The position numbers were made by a program, and so were the translations under genes. Below the pieces are notes generated by a model. It saw only the letters and a program-made list of their open reading frames with translations. It searched no databases and was not told where the DNA came from. 64,000 nucleotides of DNA from Pleodorina starrii. Taxonomy: Eukaryota > Chlorophyta > Chlorophyceae > Chlamydomonadales > Volvocaceae. Position 1 is the stretch's first letter. Each line of letters begins with the position of its first letter. The stretch spans positions 6,702,001 to 6,766,000 of the forward strand of contig BRXU01000001.1 in the NCBI GenBank assembly GCA_030267565.1, written 5' to 3'. Shown here piece after piece: positions 12,505 through 23,300 of the stretch.

Positions 12505-15500
12505 TCACGCCAGACACGACTGCACCGGCGCCAGCGCCGGATCCTCTCGGAGCAGCGCCGTCAGGTCGTCCTGCAACCAACAAACAAACAACCGCCAACC
12601 GCCGTCAACCACCCAGGCGAGAGGGCAAGGCGCGGTAAGGGTGAGCAGCAACCCGCAATCGCGGCACACCCGTACCACCATTGCAGACACGGACAGCGGC
12701 ACTTAGGGCCGCAATCATCAAGATAACCATCATCCCTCCCCGCTCTCGCTCCCCTCCATGTACCCGCCCCTCCTTTTCACTGCCCTCCAAGTGCCCAACC
12801 CCCCACGCCCGCACCCACCCACCCCAGCCACCCACCCAGGATCGCACCTGCGGCACATTGAGCGTGAGACGCATGCCGGGGCCCTGCCACCCGGGCTCAG
12901 CGAGCACCAGCCGCTGCGCACCCAGCACCGCCGCCGCCTCCACCACACGAGCCAGGGGCAGCGCCGCGCTCCTCATCAGGAGGGCCAGGTGGGTGGTGAG
13001 CCGGTGGTGCAGCGACTGAAGGGGTGAGGCGGGAGGGAGGGAGGGAGGGACAGGCGGGTTAAGAGACGGGGACAAGAGCGGCGTGGTGCGGCGGCGGGCG
13101 GAGATTGAGACAAAAGGGTCCACCGTCACCGTTGCGCCGACCCGCGGGTCAGCGCGAGGTCCCCCGCACGGACGCGCCTGGACGGGAAACTGCGTCGACA
13201 TTTGCGTCGTTGCTGCAGCACGACAAACGACACGGTCTGTATGCGGAGGTACATGTGGGGGTACATGCGGGGGTGTATCATCGAACGCGATGCGCCCTGT
13301 CGGGTGTATCGAACGCGCTACGCCCTGGGTCGAACGCGAGACAGCACGGGAGACGCGCAGACGACCAGCAGCACAAGTTGCCGCCGCTACCGCCGTCCCG
13401 GTACACCCGCCGTGATGTTTGTCGCAGTGGTTGGCGCAGTGGCCTCCCGACCTCTCGGCAGGGGAGTGGCAGGAAAGGGAAGCCGTGCTGGTGCCGCAGT
13501 ACACTGCCGTACCCGCCGCAGTACCCGCCCAACCCAACCCAGTACCCAACCCAGCGCTCACCGCGACGGTGACCTCGGGCTTGTTCTGTGCGCGGGTCTC
13601 CACGAGCAGCGCCGTCAGGACCAACTTCGGGTACAGCCCCGCGGATCGCAGCAGCGTCATGTGCACACTGCCGTACATCTCCCGGATGGCGGCATGGGCC
13701 TGCGGGGGGCAAATGGGGGGGACGGGGGGGGGAGGACGGGGAGCAGCAACACGCACACACAGAGTGGTCGCAGAGGGGTCGGCGCAACACAGAGGACCGA
13801 GGCGGTCGGGATGTCGGACGCAGAAGAGACCCGTGGGTCATCCTGATTATCATTATGATCATCGTCATCATCAGGTCAGGAGGCGGGCGGCGGGACACAC
13901 AGACGGTTCCAGCTTCCAAAGGCAGGAGGACAGTGGAGAGCAAGAAAGAAAAAAAGAAAGAAAACGCGGTATAGTAGGCGAGGTGGCAAGCGAAACAGCC
14001 GAGGTAGCGAGAGAATCAGCCGGAGGTGACGGAAGCAGCCGAAGCCATCCCGAAGAAACGCAACGAAACGGGGCTGGCTGGGAGAGGAAGGAGAGGTCGG
14101 TGCCAGCAGTCGCACACACACACACATTCACCATACACACATACACACCTGTCTGGCGCCGACAGCGTTGGTGAGGTCGACTGGCGGCGGCGGGGCCGCC
14201 CCCAGCTGCTGCTGCTGCTGCTGGCGCTGTTTGTGCGCCAGCTCCGTCTCAGCGATCTCGGTGGCGCGGCGGAGCAGCTCCAGCGCCCGCCGGACGTCGC
14301 CCGTCGTGCTGGCCACCTTGCGTGCGCAAAAGTCCACCGCGGCCCGGGCGACGGCCGTGACGCCCTGCGTGTGTGTGTGTACGTATCCCGGCGTGTGTTG
14401 CAGCGGCGGTGGCGGCGAGGTGAGGAATCGCGGACCGCGGCGTGGCGGCAGTGGCCAGGTGGAGGAAAGGTGAGAGACAAGACACGAGTACGCAGCGGAA
14501 GCGGAAGCGGATGCATGGAGGCGACGACGTTGGGGGTCTCCTCTCTCCTGGAGTCGCACCCGGGCCCGGGAACAGAGATGCGCCACCGCCGTCCAGCTTT
14601 TCGCGGCCTTCGCCCCCTGGCCACCTGGCATCACTCCACGACCTCCCCACCTCCCCACCCACCCACCCACCCTCACCCCATCCCCCATACACACACCCAC
14701 ACCCACCCACCTGCAGGCGGCTGTTGAGGATCTCTTTGAGCTGCTCAAAGTTGTAGGGGTTGAACGCCAACTTTGAACCAGACAGCCGACTGCGAGTGTG
14801 TGGGAAGCGGGGTGTGTGTGTGTGTGTGACGAGGATAGGGAAGGAGAGGAGGGGCCGGGGGACAAGCGCATCACGTCAGCAAGCAGGCATCGGGCAGGGC
14901 AAGGGAGGGAACAGGCACGGGGGCAAGGTGACCTCAGGTAAAAAAACGTACACCAGAACGACAGACCACCGGGAATAAAGGGGAGTCGCGCCCCCCCGAA
15001 CCGGGACCTCTTCCCCTCTCCGCCGAGCCCCAACCTCCACCAACAAACACACACACATGCACATGGACATCAAACACACACACACAGCGATCAAGCCCCC
15101 ACCTGGCTCCCCCACCAGACAGACCAAGCCCCCACCTGGCTCCCCCACCAGACAGACCAAGCCCCCACCTGGCTCCCCCACCAGACAGACCAAGCCCCCA
15201 CCTGGCAATGCGCGGCAGCACCCGGCTGTCCAGGTCGTGTGTGTTGGAGATGCCGATGACGGCCAGGCGGGAGCCCTCCCGCAGCGGCCACTCAAACAGG
15301 TTGTACAGCACCTGTACGACAGGCAGTGGACGAGTGCAGAGGGCCGGCAAGGTCATGATTACTCATGATATATACCCCACGATGAACTCCCCAGCAGCAG
15401 CAGCAGCAACACATCCACCAGCAATAGCAGCAGCAGCACCCCGGTGTGGTTCCCTTCGCTGCGGTGCCTACTGGTACTGGTACTGTTCGCCCACCACCAC

Positions 15501-18500
15501 CGCCACCACCACCACCGTCGCCGACTGGCCCCCACTCCACTCACCGCCTGATCCTTGGTGATGAGCACATCGATCTCGTCCACGATCAGCAGCGTCACGT
15601 GGCGCCCGCTGCCGCCGCCGCCGCCGCCACCCCCCGAAAAGTACTCCTCCAGTGCCTTGAGTGCACGCGCGGGGCCCCAGCGCTGTCCCGACATTCGCTC
15701 CCACAGCTTCGAGTACACGTGCTGGGGGCTGGGCAGCTGCAGCGCGTTGAGAATGACCAGCTGCGAGGAAGAACGGTGCGACAGGAGGGAGAGGAAGGGG
15801 AGGGGAGAGGGGAGGGGAGAGGGGAAGGGAAGGGAGCGGGGGGGAGCGGAGACGGGAAGTTAGCTACTTCGCTGGCGCTCGCTTACCGCACACAAGGGTT
15901 GGGTTGGGTTGGGAATGAGGAAAGGGTTGGGTTGAACGGACTGGCCTCCCCGCACCTGTTGGGGGGCCGCCCCCGCCCCTGGAGGACCCACCCCTGGACG
16001 ACCCACCCACCTGGACTCCGCTGCTCTGCGCGGCACCGCGCACCCCGCCGAGCACCTCCATCACACACGCGGTCTTGCCGGTGCCGGGCACACCGCAAAT
16101 GTACAGCACACCCGGACTGTCGCCGCCTGCACGAGACCGGAGAAAAAGAAGAAGAAGAGTGTTATGACGTGTTGTTATCATCACCACCACCACTAACAAT
16201 ACCACCACCACAACGATTATCATCACCATCAGTAGCAGCAGATTCCGCCCGTCACCCCACCACCCCATCGGGGACCCACCCAACAGCACCCGCCCCTCCG
16301 CCCACCACCGGCCCAGCCCCCCGGTGCCCACCACCACCGACCCAGCCCCACCACCGCCAGTCCACTTCCGTCCCACCCAGCCCTAGCTCCCGGTCCCCAG
16401 CCCCAGCCCTCAGCTCACCCTCCTCGACCGTCTGTCCGATGAAGCGCCGCAGCGCCTGCTTCTCCGCCTCGCGGCAGGGCAGCCCGCCGGCGCAGTTGTT
16501 GAGCGCCAGGGCGCGCCGCGCGGCCGCCAGCTGACCCACGGGTCCGCGATCCGGCACGACGGCGGCGCCCTGGTCCAGCAGCAGACCCGTCCCGTTCTCC
16601 TGTGCGTGAGCAAGCGAGCGAGTGAGTGCGCGAGTGAGTGAGTGAGCAAGTGAGTGAGTGCGCGAGTAAGTGCGCGAGTGAGCGAGGGGGCAAGTGAGTG
16701 AGCGAGTGAGTGAGTGCGCGAGTAAGTGCGCGAGTGAGCGAGGGGGCAACAAGAGCACTGAGCAACAAGCAGTGTGTTTACTTGACGGGTTTGGGGTACA
16801 TGGCTTAAGGGTTGAGTCCAAGCCTCGCGGGAATATGCTTCAGCGAGTTTGCTGTGAGCTTGATGCACCAACCGTGTTGCCTAAAGCCTAAGCCAAGACC
16901 TAAATCTTCTTATGTTTGCGCGCCAAAGGGGAGTAGTTCGACAGGCACACCTGTTGTACGACGGGGTCGTGCTTCACAGCTCCCCCGCAGCACCGCACAC
17001 AAAGAGGTGTCTTCACGCGCTGCGCCGCGCCGACTTCCCTCTGCCCCGCCCTTGTCTTTGACGCCTTTGAAGCGGTTCCCTCATAGCCCTAAAACCCTAA
17101 CACCCATCCCTCCCGCCCCCCCATACACAGGGCCGAAGCGCAGCCATGTACCCACATCAATGATGGCCTTGTACGAGTGGGCTCGGCCCGCGTTCCTGCC
17201 GCTGGTGCGCGTGTTGAGCTGTCCGGGGCGGGGCTTCCGAATGACCCAGCCGTCAAGCGTGTTGCGCTGCGGCGGGGCGGAAGAGGATTGCGGAGGAGGA
17301 TCGGACAAGGACGAGTTACGACAAAGTAATTGACAAAGAAGTACAGGCAAGTACGGCTATTGGGCCATATCCGTACTCACTCAAGCGGCCCCTTCCCGCC
17401 GTACCGGTTTGTACTCCACGTCGCGATCCGACTCCTCGCCGTCCTCCTCGCCGTCGTAGCTGTCGTCGTCGTCGCTGTCGCTCTTGTCGCTTTTGGCCGC
17501 CGCGCCACCGCCGCGACGCGCGCCCGCACCCGATGCGGCCGCCGCCGCGCCCCACTCGTCGTCGTCGTCGCTGGCGGCTCCTTGACCGTCCTCCGAGTCG
17601 AGGCACCGACGGAAGCGCTGCAGCCGAGTACCAACGAGTTGGGATGCGGCGTGATGTGATGTAAGACAGTGAGGAAGTGTTGCGGACCGGGTCTATCAGC
17701 GGCGGGTAGGGTTCACAGGGACAACGACCCTACACGTCTGGGGAGTGGAGAGTGAAGGCCCTAGGGGGAGGGAGGAGAGTCCCTGAGCCTGATTCCCAAT
17801 CATCCGCCATCCCCACGGTCCAGCTTTTGCCCCTCCCTCCCTCCCTCCTTGCTTCCCGCCCTCCCCACCCTCAACAAAGCACCGGGGCCCTGGCAACCCC
17901 CCCTCCCACCCTCACTGCAAACCGGATCGGGTCGGGTCAGATCGGGTCGTTTCAGATCGGGTCGTTTCAGATCTGGTCAGCCACCCACCTTCCACTTGTC
18001 GTCGTACTCGTACTCGCAGATGTAGACGTCCGTCCCCGAGGTTTCGGCGAAGAGGTTGGGTCGCACCACATGCGCACGACCCCACACGCAGCCGGCGGGC
18101 TCCTGGTGCTCCACCACCCCCAGGAACACCTCCCGGCTGTGGTGGTGAGACTGCAGATAAAAACACAGCAACACACGCACGAGGCGAGGCGAGCAAGCGC
18201 GGGTACACACACATGTAAACACATATGAGCACGCACGTATACAAGCACGTGCAAACACGCGCATACGGGTATGCGCGTTTGTACACACGTAAAGATGCCG
18301 CAAGCCGCACGCGTGAGAACGCAAGGTCAGTCAGTCAGGGCAGGTGAACGTGAGCCAGCACTCGTTCCCAAGGGCAGGCCGGCGAAGAAGGTAGAGCCCT
18401 CCAACCCTCACTTCGCCGAAACCCACCCGACCCCAAACCGCAGTGCCAAACCGCCCTCTCAACACCCCGCCTTCCCACCCACAAACCTACCACCACCCCC

Positions 18501-19686
18501 ACCACCCCTGGACCTACCTGCCTCCCCAGGTGCGTCTCCTCGGGCTTCTTGTAGTGGCGCACCAGCACCTGCACCTCGCCCTGCCGGTCGCGCACCCAGC
18601 CGCAGATGCGAGCCAAACCCAGGACCTTGTCCCCAAAGAGGAACGCCTGGCAGGACGTGTTGATGCGTCGGGCAACGGCGGACGGCGGCGTGCCCTTCTC
18701 GCAGTCGGGGCACAGCCAGTCGCCCTCGGGAAGCTTCTTCAGGGGCGGTTTGAGGCAGCGGAAGTGGAAGCCGCGTAGGCAGCGGTCGCACTCCACCATG
18801 CGCGTTGTGTCGGTGTTGCGGCTGCACACGCTGCACTCCTCCTCCTCGACGCCGTCGGGCAACTTGTCAAAGTCGTCCGTCTCAACGACGTACACGTCGT
18901 CGCCGACGCCAAACTCCTCGCCCTCGATCTCCCAGCTGCTCAGGAAGCGAGGCGCGGCGGCGCTGCCGCCGCGGCGGCGCAGCGGCGGCGCAGCGGCGAC
19001 GCCAGCCTTGCCCGTGGCAGGCTTGCCGGCGGCGGGCTTGGCACCACGGGAGGGCGCGGCGGTCGCGGGCGGCGGCGGCGCAGCTGTGGCCTTGCGGGAG
19101 GAGCGGCGCAGCCCGACCGGTGCCGTGGCGGCCTGGGCGGCGCCCGCGTGTTGCTGCTCCTGTAGCTGCTCCTCCTCGTCTTCTTGCGACTCGTCGTCGT
19201 CGTCTGTGGCGGCGCGCGGCGGGTTGCGCCGCTTGCGGCCGCGCGTGGAGGCCGCTTGGGTGGCGGCGGAGGTGCGCGCGGCGCGCGCCTTGGTGCGCTC
19301 TGTGGCCGCTGTTGTGGCTTTGGGGGCGGACGCGACGACTGCGGTCGACTGCTTTGCGGTCTTTTGGGCTGCAGCTGCGTTGCAAAGCGTGGCGGCAGAC
19401 AAGCGGAATTTTCTCAAAGCCGTTTAGATAAGAGTTTGTTAGGTTGGAAGGTTAGGATTGCGGGGCAAGCGAGTTGGAATTCGGCGAGAGGTCCGTCAAG
19501 AGATGGACCGGAGACCGCAGTCGACTTACCAGGGCCCTTGCGCACTGGAAACGTGTCCGTGATGCGCGCTTGTTTAGGAGGCTGTTGTGCAGCCGGTGCG
19601 GGCTGGGCGCCAGCGCCATCCAACCAGGTCTTGTTGTTTAAGGCCGCATCTTTGGCAGCCCTGGAGGGCCTACCTTCCTGAAGCAT
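12505..19686 (-). CDS. ORC1: Origin recognition complex subunit 1 (BAH-PHD-AAA+)
   Basis: Largest ORC ATPase; ORC loads the MCM helicase at replication origins in the nucleus. Fourteen exons with closing phases: 19686-19530, 19374-18518, 18150-17989, 17617-17405, 17266-17156, 16599-16419, 16126-16011, 15760-15545, 15311-15202, 14789-14711, 14364-14149, 13699-13562, 13015-12848, 12570-12505, giving about 929 residues. The N-terminus is basic and disordered. A BAH domain (about 205-392) is split by a C4HC3 PHD finger (about 233-277, CSVC...CDRC...H..C...CPDC), the arrangement of plant ORC1. An acidic linker precedes the ATPase: Walker A GVPGTGKT (572-579), Walker B LLIVDEID (656-663), sensor-1 region GISNTHD, and the TTGDVRRALE helix. 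A winged-helix-like C-terminus ends in DDLTALLRED. The exon 4 donor (GTACGG at 17404) is the weakest junction. It is longer than plant relatives through Ala- and Asp-rich inserts. Confidence 0.95.
15093..15206 (-). repeat. 33-bp tandem repeat duplicating the ORC1 exon 9 donor site
   Basis: Three full 33-bp units (15093-15125, 15126-15158, 15159-15191) plus a partial fourth abut the end of ORC1 exon 9. Each unit contains GCCAG|GTGGGGGC in the ORC1 direction, a copy of the 5' splice site itself. The unit is 11 codons and stays open, so use of an intronic donor would add 11, 22 or 33 residues without a frameshift. Confidence 0.9.
16608..16747. repeat. GAGT/GAGC tetranucleotide microsatellite
   Basis: About 140 bases of interspersed GAGT, GAGC and GCGA units in the intron between ORC1 exons 5 and 6, starting just upstream of the exon 6 acceptor. 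Two halves of the tract are near-identical, which suggests slippage or a local duplication. Confidence 0.85.
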
Positions 19687-20360
19687 GATGTCCTATCCAC
19701 TGACTATTTGACGAGGTGTTACAGAGCACTTTTCACCGAAAGAAGCCAGAGTTTTTCTGCAGTGACTAGAGAGTGAGGTCAACGCGAAGGAGCCAATCGC
19801 TCAGCACAACTCGGCAAGGGGCCTTCCTATGTGTTATATCTATTGCCAGAACACTAGTGTAGGCCAGTGAGCTGATGGCTTTAGGGAGCTGGCATTTCGC
19901 GCCGTAAAATTTGGATCCGCAATTGGGGGCGAGCGGGCGACATCGCCGACATGGGCAATCAATCAACCATTCTCGAGGTTGTTTCCAGTGGGTATCATTG
20001 AGCACATGCCTAAATTTTATAAATGCCACTGTCCAATGGGCTTGCATAGAAAACTGATTTCTGCTTCCGTCATGCTTCCACTTTGGTAGGCGGTCACCCG
20101 GCAAAGCAATGGCTGAAACACCCCTATATTACTAGCGTACTGTCCAATCTTGAGCGTGGCACAGCTATACAAAACGCTGCATCGGCATTTCCGAGTTGCA
20201 ACGAGCCCTTGTCGGCGCTCGGATTCAAGTCAAAGCCGTTGGCATCATGGACATCGCGACGTGCTGAACGCATCGGGGGCGCAGAGCGCCGTCCCGACTC
20301 GCGAACCCCCAATCCTCGCTCCCCCGCCCGGACAGCCCGCAGCTGGCGACCCCGCCTTCC
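19687..20360. promoter_or_regulatory. Shared upstream region of ORC1 and the LFR-like gene
   Basis: 674 bases between the divergent start codons, clearly richer in A+T than the flanking exons. A TTTTATAAAT stretch at about 20014-20024 is the only TATA-like element I noticed. Short open frames here (for example 20104-19766 on the reverse strand) have no recognisable motif. A bidirectional promoter is inferred from position only. Confidence 0.5.
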
Positions 20361-23300
20361 ATGGACCGCCAGCGCGGGGCCAGCCCAGCTGCAGGCCAGC
20401 CTCGGCTGCAGGGCCTCGCCGGCGGGCTGGGTGCTGGCGCTGCGCCAGGCAGGCCATCGCCCTTTCCCCACCAAAAGCCGGGCCTGCCCCTCCCATCACC
20501 GGCCCTCCCGAGCTCCAGCCTCCGTCCCGGCTCCCTAGGAGGCAGCAGCACCCGACTAGGTTCCTCCTCCGCCGGCGGAGGCCGTCTTGGCGCCCTGCCG
20601 CTCCGCTCCGTCGGTCGCCTCAGCCTGGACGCAAATTGGACATCAGCCACATCAGCCGCCGGATACGACTCGGCCGACGGCGGCGACGGCGCCGCGGCCA
20701 ACGGCCGTGTTAGTCCACCTCCGGCCCCGGCCTGCAGCGCTCTGAAGGCCGCTGCTGCTGCCGGTACGCATCCTGCTGCTGCTGGCAGTGCCGCCGCCGC
20801 CAACGGCGCCAGCCAGATCGGAGCCAATGGGAGCACGCAGCCGCAGCTGCGGCCGCCGGCGGCTGATCAGTCGGAGGGCGGTCGGCGGCTTGGATCGTTG
20901 GATGGAGGTCGGGTGGGGGCCAGGTGGGGGGCGGGAGCCGGGTGCCGCCCGCAGCAGCCCCTGCAGCAGCACCAGCGGCGGCGGGAGTCGGCGCCGGCGG
21001 CGGGACTGCTGGGGCTTTCAACGGCGGCGGCGGCGGGGAAGCCCCGGGACGGTGGCCTCGGCGGCCTGGGGTGCGGCGCCGCCGTCGGCTTGCCGTTGCG
21101 CAGTCAGCGATCCTCCGGCGCCGGAGGTAAAGACGCTCGCGGGGGCCATTGTTTGCAACCGGAATGATTCGGGTTTTAGGGTTTCGGGTTTTAGGGTGGT
21201 TTCCCAACGCAGCAGGGGTTGCGGGCAGGCATGGGCTACCTCGGCTCGGCGGGGAGGCTATCACGAGACGGCTTCCTACGGGGTCTGCAGCGGTGAGGGG
21301 CGGGCTGACGGATTCTTTGCCAGCATGGAGAGGTGGTTGCGCTTCTCGCTTTGCGCTACCAGCTCCCCGCGGCTGGTGTTGACTGGACTGGTCAGCGCAC
21401 TGGACAGTCGGGTAACACAGCCCCACAATTGCGCGAGACTGCGCCGCGGAATGACGGCCGCCGCGTGCGGCTGACCTCGACCTCGACCGGGCCGCATGTC
21501 GTCATTGCTTCTGTGCTCTTGGTTCCTGGTTCCTGCATGCGCTGCGCTGCGCAACACCGCGAAGCGCAGACCCGCGTGCCTTCCCTGCTCTGCTCTGCTC
21601 TGCAGACACCCCGGCGGCCGCAACTCCCGGTAGCGGCGCCGCCGCCGCCGCCGCCAACGGCCGGCCGCCGCCGCCGCCGGTCCCCATCCAATGGCTGCCG
21701 CCGGTGCAGCCCGTCATGCGTGCCGCCGGTGGCGTCGACGACGACGCGGCTCCGCCCGCTGACGCTCCGAAACCAGCCACCAAGGAGCGCCCGCGGCCCC
21801 CCGCGAGGAAGTCCGTGCAGTGGCTGCTTCCCGAGAAGGAATTACTCAAAATGGAGGAGGAGCAGCAGCAGCGGCCCGGCAGCAGGCTGCTCGCGGATGC
21901 GTCCCCGCAGCAGCAGCAGCAGCAGCAGCAACCGCCGGTGAAGAGGCAGCGGCTGCTGGAGCCAGGGGCGGCGCTGGCGGGGCCGCACGGATCCCGCATC
22001 GGCGGGCTGCGGCAGCCGGCGGCGCCGCAGGTGCCGTCGCACGACGTGGTCGCGGGCCCGGGGGTCATGACCCATGGGTCGGTAGTGGGGTTGCAGCAGC
22101 TGCTGCCGCAGCAGGTGGGTGGTGATGCGCGACGTGGTTTCGGAGCTGTGGAGTACGAGCCACCCACCGGAAAACACACACACGCACACCTCACGCGTGC
22201 CACGCGAGGCCGCGGCTGCGCTGCTGCCAGGAGTACGGCGGGGAGTCGCAAGAAACCATTCCGTGCATCCGTATTCCGTGTGCGTGAGTTTGGTGGTAAT
22301 TAGTCGCTGCCGCCACCCGATCCGATTCCGAACCCCTCTGATCTATCGCCGGGCCCCCGCCCGGGGCTCGCCCCGTCTCACGGTACGACGTCCTTGCCGT
22401 ATGGCTGTGCGACAGGTACCGGAGCTGGCGACGCTGACGGCGGACGAGTGGGTCCGCCTGCAGAGCTGCTTGGAAGGAGGCGCCGGTCGCGGCGGCGCGG
22501 CGCGCCTGCACGCAGCGCTCAACGCCCTTACCTGGTACTCCTTTTCGGCGCCCCCGCCGCCGCCGCCACAGCAGCAGCAGCATCCGGCTTGCCCGCAGCC
22601 GCAGCAGGCGCAAAGGCAGCAGCAGGGCGCCGGGGGTAATCCGCAGGAGGCACGGGCAGCAGCAGCGGCGGCGGAGGCGGAGGTGGCAGCAGCAGGGCCG
22701 CCGGCCTGCGCTGACAGCGACGGTCGCCCGGCGGCAGCGGCAGCGGCGGAGGCGGAGGCGCGGCGTCATGGCTGGTATGCCCCTGGACCCGAGCTGAGCT
22801 CGCGGGAGGCTTCGGCGCCCGTGGCGATGGTGGCGGAGGCGGCGGCGGCAGCAACAGGCGCGGCTGTGAGCGCTTCCCTCGAGGCCCGACCGCAGCATGG
22901 TACGGCAGGTACGGCGGAGATGGTGTGCGGCGATCTCCAGGCGGCGCTGCGCGCGCACCCCGGCGTCGTTCGGTCGCTGTGGCGGCTCGTCGACGCCGCC
23001 GTGCGCGCCGGCCCCGCCGCCGGCGACAACGGCCGCGGCGCCGCCGCCGCCACCGCCACCGCCGCAGGCCCGTCGCAGCCTGCCCGATTGCCCGAGCTCT
23101 CTCGACCCGGTACCTGTACTGCCGCTGCCACCGGCGCTGCTGGCAGTGCGTCCGCCGCCGCCGCCGATGCCGACGCCGGCGGCAGCCCCGCTGACGGAGA
23201 TGGTGATGTGGCGATGGCTGAAGTGGCCGCGACTGCGGCGAGTGGGGCTGGCGGACCCTGCTGCGGTGCCGGCGGTGCTGACGCCGGCCAACCCCCCATT

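Noticed and set aside
15093..15206. Collagen-like or Gly-rich peptide gene
   Set aside because: The frame is the intronic 33-bp repeat of ORC1; it is better explained as donor-site duplication.
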